A DNA stretch of 64,000 bases from Flavobacterium beibuense F44-8 (lineage in GTDB: Bacteria; Bacteroidota; Bacteroidia; Flavobacteriales; Flavobacteriaceae). A program made the translations under genes and the position numbers. The stretch is from NCBI RefSeq assembly GCF_000769915.1, contig NZ_JRLV01000004.1, positions 186,001-250,000 on the forward strand, read 5' to 3'. Below are positions 8,667 through 19,028 of the stretch, piece by piece. The notes below the pieces were generated by a model. It was not told where the DNA came from, ran no database searches, and worked only from the letters and a program-made list of their open reading frames with translations. Position 1 is the first letter of the stretch; each line of letters starts with the position of its first letter.

Positions 8667-8674
8667 CAAATATA
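8667..8674 (-). promoter_or_regulatory. -7 promoter box of the DUF4254-GT9 unit
   Basis: The minus strand reads TATATTTG, a full match to TAnnTTTG, 20 bases upstream of the start codon. No clear TTG is present at the upstream position. Confidence 0.5.
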
Positions 8675-8715
8675 GTTTTAATACTTTTATCCTGCTAATA
8701 CTAATTTACAGCACT

Positions 8716-9369
8716 ATGCATATTCACTACCTTTCACAAAACAACAGTATATTAAACCATTTTTTGGCGCAAATACGCGATGTAAAAGTTCAAAAAGACA
8801 CTATGCGTTTTAGGAAGAATATAGAGCGTGTAGGAGAGATTATGGCTTATGAAATAAGTAAAACACTTGAATATGCTCCTGTTAGTATTACCACACCCCT
8901 TGGAAAAAAGGAAACCGAATTTGTAAAAAAACCTGTGGTAGTTTGCTCCATATTGAGAGCAGGGCTTACCCTTCATAACGGACTACTCAATTTTTTTGAT
9001 GACGCAGATAGCGGATTTGTATCAGCTTATCGTTATCACCCTAATAATGACGATGAGTTTGTTATACAAACCCAGTATCAGGCTGTGCCAAACCTTACAG
9101 GGAAAACGCTACTACTCGCCGACCCAATGCTGGCTACAGGTCTCTCACTGGAAGCTGTATTTAAAAAACTTATGGCAACAAATAAGCCCGAAGAAATTCA
9201 TATTGCAGTAGTAATCGCAGCACCAGAGGGCATAGCCCATTTACAGGAAACCCTGCCGGATAATGTACATTTATGGGTTGCCGATAAAGATGAATATCTT
9301 AACTCTCACAAGTATATTGTTCCCGGGCTGGGAGATGCCGGAGATCTTGCTTATGGAGAGCGTTTATAA
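8716..9369 (+). CDS. upp: Uracil phosphoribosyltransferase
   Basis: A 217-residue cytoplasmic salvage enzyme that makes UMP from uracil and PRPP. Evidence is the PRPP-binding loop LLADPMLATGLS, the mobile-loop region SILRAGLT, and the uracil-binding C-terminus PGLGDAGDLAYG. I start it at the ATG at 8716 (MHIHYLSQNN), not at an upstream start that would add 61 hydrophobic, non-conserved residues reading back through the divergent gene. Its last 6 bases overlap the end of the convergent DUF6427 gene. Confidence 0.92.
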   Translation: MHIHYLSQNNSILNHFLAQIRDVKVQKDTMRFRKNIERVGEIMAYEISKTLEYAPVSITTPLGKKETEFVKKPVVVCSILRAGLTLHNGLLNFFDDADSGFVSAYRYHPNNDDEFVIQTQYQAVPNLTGKTLLLADPMLATGLSLEAVFKKLMATNKPEEIHIAVVIAAPEGIAHLQETLPDNVHLWVADKDEYLNSHKYIVPGLGDAGDLAYGERL

Positions 9370-10293
9370 CTGGGCTAAAAATAACCCTATCGATATTAAT
9401 ACAATCAGTATTAGTATACTCTCCCTTATCCACTTTACCTTTTGGCTTTCTATAAAGTTAGCTCCCATTATGGCCAGTGGCGCAAAAGTAAACGCCAGGA
9501 AACTATTGTTTTTATTGGCCGAAAGTACATATATACTTACCCCTATTAAGAAAGAGAAAATCACTTTTTTATAAGAGGAATGCAGGTTAATGGGTTTTCC
9601 CGAAAGCATAGCAACCTGTGCCACAACAAAAAACACCGCTATTGATGAAAACAGGGCAAGGGCTATATTTTGGTAAATATTTTCAAAATACGTAAAGTCG
9701 AAACTGGTTTGCATATCGGCATACAGGTCATAAAACAAATCATTACCAAACAGTAATACCGTTAAAACGTAAAGTGTAGTTGCCGAAAAAAAGGCTATAA
9801 AAGGTATTATCCAGTTACGATAATCTCTTGAAACATGGAAAACTATCGAAATAAATACCAGTAGTATATAAATTATACACCAAAAATGAAAAAAACTTGC
9901 CACAAATATCCAAAAGGAGGCATCAAAGATTTTTTCCTTAGGAGTAATGAGTGACTGTAGTGATATAAGCCTCCTTAAAGCCAACAGCAAAAAGAAGTTT
10001 GCCACTATGATTTTTGTGTTTACCAGTATAGTAGGAAAGAGCACTAAAAACATGGTAAATAAGAACATAGCATAGGTGTTATCCCTGCTTAATGAGTTCT
10101 TTCTGGTAATAAAATTTACAAGGAAAACCGAAAAGGCCAAAAGCAAATATAACCCCACTTTTTGTAGTATGAGCGAGAAATATTCTACCCAGTAAGTATC
10201 TTTAAACAGGTATAAAAAATAAAATAAAGTTATTAGTACACCTATTAAAGCATAATTTATCGGCTTTGATTTATTAAAAACACTTGCCAGCAT
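9364..10293 (-). CDS. DUF6427 polytopic membrane protein
   Basis: A 309-residue protein made almost entirely of hydrophobic helices (about ten), consistent with an inner-membrane protein. The N-terminus MLASVFNKSKPINYALIGVL and the setting between upp, a small DUF6341-like gene and purD fit DUF6427 of Flavobacteriaceae, a family without assigned function. It overlaps upp by 6 bases tail to tail and starts just upstream of the divergent DUF6341 gene. Confidence 0.65.
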   Translation of the reverse strand: MLASVFNKSKPINYALIGVLITLFYFLYLFKDTYWVEYFSLILQKVGLYLLLAFSVFLVNFITRKNSLSRDNTYAMFLFTMFLVLFPTILVNTKIIVANFFLLLALRRLISLQSLITPKEKIFDASFWIFVASFFHFWCIIYILLVFISIVFHVSRDYRNWIIPFIAFFSATTLYVLTVLLFGNDLFYDLYADMQTSFDFTYFENIYQNIALALFSSIAVFFVVAQVAMLSGKPINLHSSYKKVIFSFLIGVSIYVLSANKNNSFLAFTFAPLAIMGANFIESQKVKWIRESILILIVLISIGLFLAQL

Positions 10294-10313
10294 GTGAATA
10301 TTTTATACTTTTG
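10284..10313 (+). promoter_or_regulatory. Promoter of the DUF6341-like gene
   Basis: TTG (10284-10286), 19 bases, TACTTTTG (10306-10313), an excellent fit to TTG-N17-23-TAnnTTTG. It overlaps the start codon region of the divergent DUF6427 gene. Confidence 0.65.
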
Positions 10314-10341
10314 TGATTGTAAATATAATACTTGTTTAAAG

Positions 10342-10572
10342 ATGAGAGCATTTTTTGAAGGAATAGATTATCTGTTTGTACACATACTATTTGCACCGCT
10401 TGACTTTATTAGAGCCCTAGAGCTTGAAAACTGGTGGGTAGCAAACATTATTACCTGGATTTTTATCCTTATCTGCTGCGGGGCAACCTGGTACTGGATT
10501 CAGCAACTGAAAATTTTCAAAGCGAATCACGAAGATGACCAGGATACCACAGCACACTCTTTCTTATCATAG
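10342..10572 (+). CDS. Small membrane protein, DUF6341-like
   Basis: A 76-residue protein (MRAFFEGIDYLFVHILFAPL) with one or two hydrophobic segments, the clearest at residues 31-51 (WVANIITWIFILICCGATWY), and a charged C-terminus with Glu/Asp and His. I use the ATG at 10342, because an earlier ATG at 10294 lies upstream of the -7 box at 10306-10313. The sequence and the position beside purD fit the flavobacterial DUF6341 family. Function unknown. It ends 6 bases inside the convergent purD gene. Confidence 0.65.
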   Translation: MRAFFEGIDYLFVHILFAPLDFIRALELENWWVANIITWIFILICCGATWYWIQQLKIFKANHEDDQDTTAHSFLS

Positions 10573-11838
10573 ATCGAAACCTATATCTTTTCTAAAATAT
10601 ATCTTATCAAAATTTAGCTTGTCTATATTTTGATAAGATTTTTTTATGGCTTCATTAAAGTCAGCACCATATGAGGTAACGGCAATTACACGTCCGCCAT
10701 TAGTCACCACGTTTCCGTTATCATCTTTTGTTCCCGCGTGGAAAACAAGAGAATCTTCTACCTTATCAAGTCCTGTTATAACTTTACCTTTTTCATAATC
10801 TTCAGGGTATCCGCCCGAAACCAGCATAATTGTAGCAGCACTTCTTTCATCAATTTCAAAAGCAGTTTCTGCAAGCGTACCATTATGTAGTGCTTTGAAA
10901 GCTTCAACAAGATCTGATTTTACCCTTGGCATTACTACCTCAGTTTCCGGGTCACCCATTCTTACATTATATTCAATAACATAAGGATCGTTACCTACTT
11001 TTATAAGACCAATGAAAACAAAACCTTTGTAATCAATCTTTTCGTTTTTAAATCCTTGTATAGTTGGCTTAACAATACGTGTTTCTATTTTCTCAAGGAA
11101 TTCGGCATCTGCAAACGGCACCGGTGAAACAGCTCCCATACCGCCTGTATTAAGGCCTGTATCGCCTTCTCCAATACGTTTGTAGTCTTTAGCCATTGGT
11201 AATAGCTTATAACTCTCTCCGTCTGTTAAAACGAAACAGCTAAGCTCTATACCGTCAAGAAACTCTTCAATAACTACCTTAGTACTCGCCTGACCGAATT
11301 TTGCATCTACAAGCATGTTTCTAAGTTCCTGTTGTGCTTCTGCAAGGTCGTTTATAATAAGTACACCTTTACCTGCTGCAAGTCCGTCTGCTTTAAGTAC
11401 GTATGGTGCCTTTAATGTAGTAAGGAATTCACACCCCTGCTCTACGGTTTCTTTTGTAAAACTCTCGTAAGCTGCTGTAGGAATGTTGTTTTTTACAAGG
11501 AACTTTTTAGCAAACTCCTTACTTCCCTCAAGCTGTGCAGCATACTTTGACGGACCGATAACCGGAACGTTGCTAAGCTCACTGTCGTTTTTAAAATAAT
11601 CATATACACCTTTTACCAGTGGGTCTTCCGGACCTACTACCACCATACCGATGTTTTCCTGCTGTACCAGTTTTTTTACAGCTTCAAAATCAGTCGGGTT
11701 TATGTTTACATTATTTGCAATGGCCGATGTACCTGCGTTACCAGGTGCAACAAATAATTTAGAACACTGCGGGCTTTGCAGCATTTTCCAGGCCAGCGCG
11801 TGCTCTCTACCTCCAGATCCCAGTAATAAAATATTCAT
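10567..11838 (-). CDS. purD: Phosphoribosylamine-glycine ligase
   Basis: A 423-residue ATP-grasp enzyme for the second step of purine synthesis, joining glycine to 5-phosphoribosylamine. Diagnostic segments are the N-terminal LLLGSGGREHALAWKM, the loop VVVGPEDPL, the ATP-grasp run KADGLAAGKGV, GLNTGGMGAVSP and MGDPETEVV. Full length for the family. It lies 29 bases after the stop of the phosphoglycosyltransferase gene and may be read through from the polysaccharide cluster; no terminator separates them. Confidence 0.97.
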   Translation of the reverse strand: MNILLLGSGGREHALAWKMLQSPQCSKLFVAPGNAGTSAIANNVNINPTDFEAVKKLVQQENIGMVVVGPEDPLVKGVYDYFKNDSELSNVPVIGPSKYAAQLEGSKEFAKKFLVKNNIPTAAYESFTKETVEQGCEFLTTLKAPYVLKADGLAAGKGVLIINDLAEAQQELRNMLVDAKFGQASTKVVIEEFLDGIELSCFVLTDGESYKLLPMAKDYKRIGEGDTGLNTGGMGAVSPVPFADAEFLEKIETRIVKPTIQGFKNEKIDYKGFVFIGLIKVGNDPYVIEYNVRMGDPETEVVMPRVKSDLVEAFKALHNGTLAETAFEIDERSAATIMLVSGGYPEDYEKGKVITGLDKVEDSLVFHAGTKDDNGNVVTNGGRVIAVTSYGADFNEAIKKSYQNIDKLNFDKIYFRKDIGFDL

Positions 11839-11867
11839 ATGTTATTGCTTAATTATTATGATAAACA

Positions 11868-13235
11868 CTAATAGGCTTTTTCTTCACCCTGAAAAATGTT
11901 TACCACCGTTTGTACTATAATTTTTAAATCCAGTAAAAGCGACCAGTTCTCAATATAAAAAACATCATACTTAATTCTGTTTATCATATCTTCATCGGTG
12001 CTTATTTCCCCTCTGTAACCCTTTACCTGTGCAAGGCCTGTAATACCCGGCTTTACATAAAGCCTTATAAGGTATTTTTTTATACGCTTGCTGTACAGGT
12101 TGTTTTGTGACCATAGGTGTGGCCTTGGCCCCACTACACTCATTTCCCCAATAAGTACATTTAGGAACTGCGGCATTTCGTCAATACTCGTTTTCCTCAT
12201 AAAACGTCCTATACGGGTAACCCTTGGGTCATTTTTTATAACCGACTCTTCTGTCGTTTTGTTCAGCTTCATAGACCTGAACTTATAACAAAAGAATTCT
12301 TTTTCATTTATACCCGGTCTTCCCTGTTTAAAAAATACAGGACCCGGTGATTCCAGCTTTATTATAAGTGCCAGTATAGGTGTTAGCCATGTTAGCACAA
12401 AAACTATAACGAATAGCGAGAAGGCAATATCAAATAACCTTTTGGCTACTTTTGCCACCGGTTCATGTAGCGGTGTTTTTCTTAACGACAGTACCGGGAA
12501 AAACTCATAGTAATCTACCCTTAGGTTTTTGGTAAATATCTCCTTGGTATCAGGGATAAACTTTACAACTTTGTCATTAATATCGGCAAACTCTACCAGT
12601 CTTTTAATCTGGTAATTGGTAATTTCATTAAGCGAGCAGTAAATCTCGTCTATGTTATTATCTATCGCAAAGGCTTCTACTTCAGCTATTTTTCCTTTTA
12701 CTTCATCGTTATGCTTCCTGTCGGAAAAGAATCCAAGAAACCTATATCCATACTCGCCCTTTTGTTCAAAAAGCTCTTTTAACCTTAAAGCATCGGGCGT
12801 GTAACCAATTATTACTGCCTTGCGGTAATTACTACCCGTAACCACCCTGTATCTCTTTAAGTAATAAAACAATACAAATTTAAACAGTATTATGATTATA
12901 AATGCAGCAATAAGATATTTTGCTATAGCCTGACCGCTAAATATGGCTTGTTTTGAAAACGGAAAAAAGGCAATTACCACCAGCAGGAACACTATACCCT
13001 GCCTTACAATTTTTACAATTATATCGGTTAGGCTGGTAAATCGGTAAATTTCATAAAAGCCAAATATATAGGCTATTATAAACCATGTAGCCAGCTGATA
13101 AACTCCAAAATAAAACTGGTTAATGCCCAGTTCCCAAAAGAAATAAGGGAACAACAGGGTTAGGACCAATACATCAAATGCTATATTTATTGGTCTTATA
13201 TATTTTGAATATCTCCTTTTTCCGGATGAAGTCAT
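11868..13235 (-). CDS. Polyprenyl glycosylphosphotransferase initiating repeat-unit synthesis (WbaP/WcaJ-like)
   Basis: A 455-residue inner-membrane enzyme that moves a sugar-1-phosphate onto undecaprenyl phosphate, starting repeat-unit assembly. The N-terminal half has four to five membrane helices and a Rossmann-like CoA-binding-type domain ([20 protein letters not shown]). The C-terminal catalytic part begins near residue 265 with [20 protein letters not shown] and carries [34 protein letters not shown] and GPRPH, the signature of the bacterial sugar transferase family. It is the last glycan gene of the leftward cluster, 3 bases after the decarboxylase gene. The sugar transferred cannot be read from sequence. 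Confidence 0.92.
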   Translation of the reverse strand: MTSSGKRRYSKYIRPINIAFDVLVLTLLFPYFFWELGINQFYFGVYQLATWFIIAYIFGFYEIYRFTSLTDIIVKIVRQGIVFLLVVIAFFPFSKQAIFSGQAIAKYLIAAFIIIILFKFVLFYYLKRYRVVTGSNYRKAVIIGYTPDALRLKELFEQKGEYGYRFLGFFSDRKHNDEVKGKIAEVEAFAIDNNIDEIYCSLNEITNYQIKRLVEFADINDKVVKFIPDTKEIFTKNLRVDYYEFFPVLSLRKTPLHEPVAKVAKRLFDIAFSLFVIVFVLTWLTPILALIIKLESPGPVFFKQGRPGINEKEFFCYKFRSMKLNKTTEESVIKNDPRVTRIGRFMRKTSIDEMPQFLNVLIGEMSVVGPRPHLWSQNNLYSKRIKKYLIRLYVKPGITGLAQVKGYRGEISTDEDMINRIKYDVFYIENWSLLLDLKIIVQTVVNIFQGEEKAY

Positions 13236-13238
13236 TAA

Positions 13239-14222
13239 TTAGTATATATATCCTGAAAAATCTTTGTGTTCTTCCTTAAGCAGTTCGTCGTGTGTTAACG
13301 ATTTAAAGTATTCGTAGGTTATTTTCATACCTTCGGCACGATCTACTTTAGGCTCCCATCCCAAAATTTCTCTTGCACGGGTTATATCCGGTTGTCTTTG
13401 TAAAGGATCATTAATTGGTAACGGCTTATAAATAACCTTTTGTGTTGTACCTGTAAGTTTAATTATCTCTTCGGCAAAATCCTTAATGGTAATCTCGTCC
13501 GGGTTACCAATGTTAACCGGATATACATAATCAGAATGTAATAGTCTGAAAATACCTTCTACCTGATCATCTACATAACAAAACGACCTGGTTTGCATAC
13601 CGTCTCCAAAAACAGTTAGGTCTTCACCTCTTAGCGCCTGACCGATAAATGCCGGAATTACCCTTCCGTCGTTTAACCTCATCCTTGGTCCATAGGTATT
13701 AAATATCCTTACAATCCTTGTTTCAACACCGTGAAACGTATGGTAAGCCATGGTTATGGATTCCTGAAAACGTTTTGCTTCATCATATACACCTCTTGGC
13801 CCTATGGTGTTTACATTACCATAGTAATCCTCATTTTGCGGATGTACTAACGGATCACCATAAACCTCAGACGTTGATGCGATAAGTATTCTTGCCTTTT
13901 TAACCCTTGCCAATCCTAAAAGATTATGTGTTCCTAATGATCCAACCTTAAGTGTTTGGATAGGTATTTTTAAATAATCAATAGGGCTTGCCGGTGATGC
14001 GAAGTGCAGGATATAATCCAGCTTATCGGGTACGTTTACAAACTTGGTTACATCATGGTGATAGAACTCAAAGTTAGGAAGTTTAAAAAGATGTTCTATG
14101 TTTTTAAGATGACCGGTAATAAGATTATCCATACCAATTACATAATAGCCTTCCTTAATAAACCTGTCACATAGATGAGATCCTAAAAAACCGGCTGCTC
14201 CTGTAATAAGTATTCTTTTCAT
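13239..14222 (-). CDS. UDP-glucuronate decarboxylase-like (UDP-xylose synthase) SDR enzyme
   Basis: A 327-residue extended short-chain dehydrogenase. NAD is bound by [10 protein letters not shown] (residues 7-16); the catalytic YxxxK is YDEAK in [25 protein letters not shown] and STSEVYGDP are typical of UDP-xylose synthases, which convert UDP-glucuronate to UDP-xylose. It sits between the ligase-like gene and the phosphoglycosyltransferase gene, so it probably supplies a nucleotide sugar for this glycan. A dehydratase with another product is possible, but the subfamily match is good. Confidence 0.85.
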   Translation of the reverse strand: MKRILITGAAGFLGSHLCDRFIKEGYYVIGMDNLITGHLKNIEHLFKLPNFEFYHHDVTKFVNVPDKLDYILHFASPASPIDYLKIPIQTLKVGSLGTHNLLGLARVKKARILIASTSEVYGDPLVHPQNEDYYGNVNTIGPRGVYDEAKRFQESITMAYHTFHGVETRIVRIFNTYGPRMRLNDGRVIPAFIGQALRGEDLTVFGDGMQTRSFCYVDDQVEGIFRLLHSDYVYPVNIGNPDEITIKDFAEEIIKLTGTTQKVIYKPLPINDPLQRQPDITRAREILGWEPKVDRAEGMKITYEYFKSLTHDELLKEEHKDFSGYIY

Positions 14223-14224
14223 CT

Positions 14225-15541
14225 TTAACTTCTTTCTTTTTCTATAATACTGGAATACAATTCTTTATTAAACAGGCAATACAAAACGATAAAGAAAATA
14301 ACACCTCTTTGCCTCCATAAAAAAGATTCGGTCAAAAATAAGGCTATCATTAGAAATGCGAAAGCAATATGAACAAAATCTTTATTGCTGAAACCGTTTT
14401 TAAGGTTAATACCTAACATTACTATTAAAACTAAAAAACCTATAAGGCCCAAATCGGCAAAAACCTCAATATACTGGTTATGAAAGTTAAGGCTGTTATA
14501 CCCCCTGTGGGTTTCGTCACCTTTGTATACATTATGCTCCTCTCCCTTTTCCTTAATTCTGTTAAGAGAGGCATTAAGTCCGTAACCGGTAAGCAAAACA
14601 GGATCTTCACTCATCATTTCGGTAAAAATCCTTATTTGGTAAACCCTGAAGGAAGTTCCGTTAAAATAATCGTTTTGAGTAAAGGTATCTTTCTTCCAGG
14701 CTTCCTGTATACTAATGGCATTGGTGCCCGATTCCCTTACGGTCATTTCTGTTCCCGGTTCCAGTTCTGATTTTATTCTTTCTCCTATTTTCGTGTAATA
14801 TCCCGCTATGACTACTAATGTCGCAAAGGCAACTCCTATTGTCCACTTGGCTTTTTTGGTAATTCCCGACCAAAAAAGCACATAAATCAGAATAAGAAAA
14901 ATATCGGCCAGAAGTATATTTTTTGACGACAAAAGGAAAACCATTATAAACAGTAATCCAAATGCCATATAGTCAATTCTCTTCTTATATTTTTTTACAA
15001 GGAAATAAAACAGCGCTACCGACAGGAATACCGAGACATATATGGCATTTACGTCTTTAGTTACCAGTTCGTGATAAAAAAACACCGAAGCATCTCCCGT
15101 GCTGAAATATTTACTAAAAGCTCTTATTATATAAAACAGGGCATATACAACCATGCCCCAGCTGTAAAACTTTACAATATCTTTTTGCTGTTTGGGCCAT
15201 AGTCTTGTAAAAGCAAATACTACCGGTATTACCAGTAACGGAATTTCTTTGGAAAGCGCCTTTAGTGTACATTTAAATTCAACAGACCATATAAGGGAAG
15301 TGCACATAATAAGGAACAACAATACAGGCAAGGCAAGACTAAGGCTGAAATTAAAATGCCCTTTTTTTGCCGTAAGCAGGGTATAAACCACCAGTAATAT
15401 GGTTGCTATACTACTAAATGCATAATTTAAAGGGATAGCAAGCAGTATGGTAACTACCAGAAAAACCAGCATTTTAGGACTTGCTGAAGGTCGTTTATTT
15501 TTTGGCAAGGCATTTTTCGAAGAAGTGAAGATAGTCCCCAT
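14225..15541 (-). CDS. O-antigen ligase/polymerase family protein (Wzy_C domain)
   Basis: A 438-residue membrane protein with about eleven hydrophobic helices and a large extracytoplasmic loop around residues 255-365. The loop holds [20 protein letters not shown] and a conserved His/Asn patch ([20 protein letters not shown]), matching the Wzy_C domain of O-antigen ligases (WaaL) and polymerases (Wzy). Because a second Wzy-like protein is encoded at 17787-19025, one may polymerise and the other ligate the glycan. The start at 15541 overlaps the preceding glycosyltransferase gene by 47 bases; a later start would remove only a short soluble N-terminus. Confidence 0.83.
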   Translation of the reverse strand: MGTIFTSSKNALPKNKRPSASPKMLVFLVVTILLAIPLNYAFSSIATILLVVYTLLTAKKGHFNFSLSLALPVLLFLIMCTSLIWSVEFKCTLKALSKEIPLLVIPVVFAFTRLWPKQQKDIVKFYSWGMVVYALFYIIRAFSKYFSTGDASVFFYHELVTKDVNAIYVSVFLSVALFYFLVKKYKKRIDYMAFGLLFIMVFLLSSKNILLADIFLILIYVLFWSGITKKAKWTIGVAFATLVVIAGYYTKIGERIKSELEPGTEMTVRESGTNAISIQEAWKKDTFTQNDYFNGTSFRVYQIRIFTEMMSEDPVLLTGYGLNASLNRIKEKGEEHNVYKGDETHRGYNSLNFHNQYIEVFADLGLIGFLVLIVMLGINLKNGFSNKDFVHIAFAFLMIALFLTESFLWRQRGVIFFIVLYCLFNKELYSSIIEKERS

Positions 15542-16595
15542 TAATTTTTTCCCAATTAAACTCGTCTATTATTGCTTTATAGTTGTTTTCGATGGCCTGC
15601 AAATTATCACTTTTTTTTAACGTATTAACAATATTTGCGACTTCTTGTGGATTTGAGAAATAAAAAGCATTGTTTTTAAGAACTCCTTTATTAAAATCGT
15701 TGTTGTTTGCTATTATAAAAGCCTTTGATGCCATAGCTTCTAAAAGTGACGGATTAGTACCGCCAACTGAGTGCCCGTGAAAGTAAAGATTAGAGTAATA
15801 CCTTAAGTTATCCAGGTGGTTTATATTGTATATACCTCCCATAAAACGGATATGGCTGTGAGCTTCAAACTTGTTTTTTAAATAGGCTCCATATTTTGTT
15901 TCATGCTTACCAATAACCAGTATTGGGGTTTTGTTTCCGCTTTGTACCACACCCTCAAGTACCATATCGATGTTATTTTCGGGTTCAAAACGGGCCATCA
16001 CCATATTATAATTGCCTTTCTCTACACCATACTCTTTAATCACCCCTTCATCAGGGTTTTCAAAAGGATATGCGCCATAGGCAATATATTCTGACTCTTT
16101 GTTGTATCGGTTTTTTAGTGATTTCTGTATACCCAGGGAATCGGCTACTAAATAATCACTGCTTATAGCTGCCAGTCTTTCGGCAAACTTAAGGAACTGC
16201 CTTACCGGTGCCGAATATTTGGAACGTTTCCATTCCAAACCATCCATATTGCTGATTATAACCGATTTTTTAGGTAACAGGAAAAACCATATGGAACTAC
16301 TGGTATACCCCAGCTGAAGAATAATATCAAAATCCCTTTTGCGGGAATCCATTATACAGTTGTAGTCATATATAAACTGACCGAAAGTACCCATTTTATA
16401 CTCCGGATCATGTTTATGGATAATGTGTGCTCCCTTAAACATTTTTTCCTGATACGGGTGATTGTGAGAATTATATACATATACCTCATGCCCTTTATCG
16501 GCCAGATATGCCGAAAAGTATTCTGCAAACTGTTCAAACCCCCCATAGTAATTGGGAACACCTCTTGTACCTAGTATGGCTACTTTCATTATCAC
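15495..16595 (-). CDS. GT4 glycosyltransferase with DUF1972 N-terminus (rhamnosyltransferase-like)
   Basis: A 366-residue GT-B enzyme. The start MKVAILGTRGVPNYYGGFEQ is the DUF1972 signature, often found in enzymes that add rhamnose. The C-terminal donor-binding part has HSVGGTNPSLLEAMASKAFII, the E-x7-E-type region. Two in-frame ATGs lie two codons apart (16595 and 16589); either works. With rfbBACD in the same cluster it is a fair candidate to use dTDP-rhamnose, but that is inference. It acts at the cytoplasmic face on the lipid-linked repeat unit. Confidence 0.83.
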   Translation of the reverse strand: MIMKVAILGTRGVPNYYGGFEQFAEYFSAYLADKGHEVYVYNSHNHPYQEKMFKGAHIIHKHDPEYKMGTFGQFIYDYNCIMDSRKRDFDIILQLGYTSSSIWFFLLPKKSVIISNMDGLEWKRSKYSAPVRQFLKFAERLAAISSDYLVADSLGIQKSLKNRYNKESEYIAYGAYPFENPDEGVIKEYGVEKGNYNMVMARFEPENNIDMVLEGVVQSGNKTPILVIGKHETKYGAYLKNKFEAHSHIRFMGGIYNINHLDNLRYYSNLYFHGHSVGGTNPSLLEAMASKAFIIANNNDFNKGVLKNNAFYFSNPQEVANIVNTLKKSDNLQAIENNYKAIIDEFNWEKINGDYLHFFEKCLAKK

Positions 16596-16644
16596 TTTTT
16601 AAGGTTGGCAAATATAAGCCTTTCCGTTACGCTTTTCTAATTGT

Positions 16645-17787
16645 TTAGCTTTCAGCTTCCAATACGCTATTGATCCCGTTAAGGTAGTTTTGAAGCGAAA
16701 ACTGCTGTTTAGCCCTGTTATAACCGCTTTCTCCAAATTCTTTTCGCAGTTGCGGGTTATCCATAAGTTTGATAAGTGCATCTGCAAGGGCTTTATCATC
16801 TAACGGGTCTACCAGATAACCTGTTTCGTTATTCAGTACTATTTCTTTTAATCCGCCAAGGTTTGAGGCTATAAGCGGTTTTTTTGCCAGCATGGCCTCG
16901 AGTCCTACCAAACCAAAAGATTCTGCCTCTGTCGAAGGCATAAGGGCAATATCTGTAACATCCCAAATTTGCTTCAGGTTCTTTGTAAACGGCAGTATTG
17001 TTACCTTGTTTTCCAGCCCCTCGTATTTAATAATATCCCTTAGCTCTGTTTCATAATATTCCTGGCCCGGTACTGGAGAGCCCACAAAAAACAACTTAGC
17101 GTTACTTGTTTTTAAATATTTAGCAAATGCCGATACCGTCCATTTATGACCTTTTAAACGGCTTATTCTTCCTACAAGTGTAATCACGATATCTTCCTGA
17201 GTGAAACCGAAATCGGCTTTTGCAGCCACATTACTGACCCTTTGTGATTCATCCAGACCGTTGTATACCACAACCGTTTTAGATTGCAGCGCTGGAACCC
17301 TTTGTAATAAATTATCTCTGGTGGCAAATGAATTACAAATTACCTTATGTGCCGTTTTGTTTAAAAGTCTTGGATAGGCTTCAGCAAAAATTTTAGGATG
17401 GGCTATAATTTCATGTACATGCCATACATGTTTTATTTTTCTTTTACGGGCATAGAACATACCTAATAAAACAGCCAGCGTATTAGAATAAATCAGGTCA
17501 AACCTATACTCACCATTTAATTTATCTAAAAGGTTAACCCCTTTTTTTATGTCCTTAAAAAAACGATACAGGTTTTTTGGGGTGAACATTTTACGATAAA
17601 CTTTTAATACCGGAGCTGTTACAACCTTAATATTTTCTTTTTCAAGTTCCTGCTTTAAAGGGCCTTCACCGGGAAGTACAACAACCGGATAAAAATTTGC
17701 CTTATCCATACTTTTAAGCAGCAGGAGAAGCATTTTATCTGAGCCATATAATTCGGCCGACTGATGTATTACCAAAATGTTTTTCAT
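16645..17787 (-). CDS. Glycosyltransferase family 4
   Basis: A 380-residue GT-B enzyme. The N-terminus ILVIHQSAELYGSDKMLLLL fits GT4; the donor domain shows LVGRISRLKGH near residue 200 and PSTEAESFGLVGLEAMLAKK, then ASNLGGLKEIV, the E-x7-E region and nucleotide-sugar loop. It shares its first base with the last base of the Wzy-like gene (17787), so translation is likely coupled. Sugar and acceptor are unknown. Confidence 0.9.
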   Translation of the reverse strand: MKNILVIHQSAELYGSDKMLLLLLKSMDKANFYPVVVLPGEGPLKQELEKENIKVVTAPVLKVYRKMFTPKNLYRFFKDIKKGVNLLDKLNGEYRFDLIYSNTLAVLLGMFYARKRKIKHVWHVHEIIAHPKIFAEAYPRLLNKTAHKVICNSFATRDNLLQRVPALQSKTVVVYNGLDESQRVSNVAAKADFGFTQEDIVITLVGRISRLKGHKWTVSAFAKYLKTSNAKLFFVGSPVPGQEYYETELRDIIKYEGLENKVTILPFTKNLKQIWDVTDIALMPSTEAESFGLVGLEAMLAKKPLIASNLGGLKEIVLNNETGYLVDPLDDKALADALIKLMDNPQLRKEFGESGYNRAKQQFSLQNYLNGINSVLEAES

Positions 17788-19025
17788 TACACGTGGTTTG
17801 TCATTGCCCTAGCTATATTTTCTCTATATCTCACCAGAAATCCAAAAATTACAGCCTTGGTATCAACAGTAAAGTAAAAGCCCATAAATACCCAATATGA
17901 AACTATTAAATACACTCCCGTACCTACTATTAAAAAATTAATATTTGTTATTATCGGGCTGTCAAAAGGCTTGTTTTTGTAGAGTAGAAAAATGGATATA
18001 AATAATAATATTAATCCAACCAATCCTGATTTTAAGAAAACTGTTGTAAATCCGTTATGTAAAAACGGGATAAAACGCATATAACTACTTTGTAGCCACA
18101 TTTTTTTCTTTAAGTCTGTTGTTGAGCCCAGGCCTTTCCCGAAAGCAACTGTAGCAGGACCTTTATCTGTTACCTGCTTATAAGTCATTATCGTTTCATA
18201 AGAGCGGTAGTTATCATTTAGATCTTTCCAGTCGTATTTGTTTACGTGGGTTTTAAACGCTTCTTTAGGAGCATTTTTAATTTTATAGAAAAAAGCCTCT
18301 ATACCTCTGGTTCTGCTGGGATTTGAATAATATATAGCCGTATAGCCTCCTCCTAATATAAGTACTGAAAATACAAGTATGGTTATTGAACGTTTGTTTG
18401 CAACAAAATACCCTTTCATTGCTATGTACAAAACTACAAACTGTATAAAGTTACTCCTTGCCAGATAAAGAATTGTAGAAAATATTAATAACGGAAGAAA
18501 CAATTTAACCCTCTTGTCTGATATTTCTAAACCAAGCTGTTTCCTAAAAATTAATATTATAATAGTATATACTTCAAAATCGCTAAAATACCCTGTATGC
18601 ATACGAAGTGTAGGCATATCTCTTATATGTAAAAATGTAAAAGCATAAGCCAGGTTAAACATATGAAAAACAGCAATAACTACGCCTGTTTTTACTATTA
18701 TAATAAAAGGGTTATCAAAATAATCTTTACATATCTGGTATCCTATTAACAACCCTAGTATGGGTTTAAGCATATAAGCAAAATCTCTTACAAAAGGATA
18801 AGGTTCCGGAAAATCAAAAAAGCTAACTATTAGAGCAATTATGAGTATCCCTGTAAAACAGGCAAGCTGCTTTACCATAGTAAAACTGTATTTTTTTCTT
18901 AAGGTTATTAAAGCAGTTAGGCTCCATATAAAAAAGGTCGCCTCATATACATTAAAATAAGGCACAACAATACAAGCCATAAATAATAACTCATAAATAC
19001 GCTGTTTCTTTATCTTAAGTCCCAT
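17787..19025 (-). CDS. Wzy-like O-antigen polymerase, polytopic membrane protein
   Basis: A 412-residue protein with about eleven hydrophobic helices and a charged periplasmic-type loop around residues 240-305 (RTRGIEAFFYKIKNAP, GPATVAFGKGLGSTTDLKKK), followed by FIPFLHNGFTTVFLKSGLVG. This layout and the position between the acyltransferase and GT4 genes fit a Wzy repeat-unit polymerase. Sequence conservation in this family is low, so the call rests on topology and context. The preceding acyltransferase gene ends 3 bases upstream. Confidence 0.7.
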   Translation of the reverse strand: MGLKIKKQRIYELLFMACIVVPYFNVYEATFFIWSLTALITLRKKYSFTMVKQLACFTGILIIALIVSFFDFPEPYPFVRDFAYMLKPILGLLIGYQICKDYFDNPFIIIVKTGVVIAVFHMFNLAYAFTFLHIRDMPTLRMHTGYFSDFEVYTIIILIFRKQLGLEISDKRVKLFLPLLIFSTILYLARSNFIQFVVLYIAMKGYFVANKRSITILVFSVLILGGGYTAIYYSNPSRTRGIEAFFYKIKNAPKEAFKTHVNKYDWKDLNDNYRSYETIMTYKQVTDKGPATVAFGKGLGSTTDLKKKMWLQSSYMRFIPFLHNGFTTVFLKSGLVGLILLFISIFLLYKNKPFDSPIITNINFLIVGTGVYLIVSYWVFMGFYFTVDTKAVIFGFLVRYRENIARAMTNHV

Positions 19026-19028
19026 ATA

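Noticed and set aside
8533..8715. N-terminal extension of upp by 61 residues.
   Set aside because: The added part is not typical of the enzyme, overlaps the divergent DUF4254 gene, and UPRT proteins start near the ATG at 8716.
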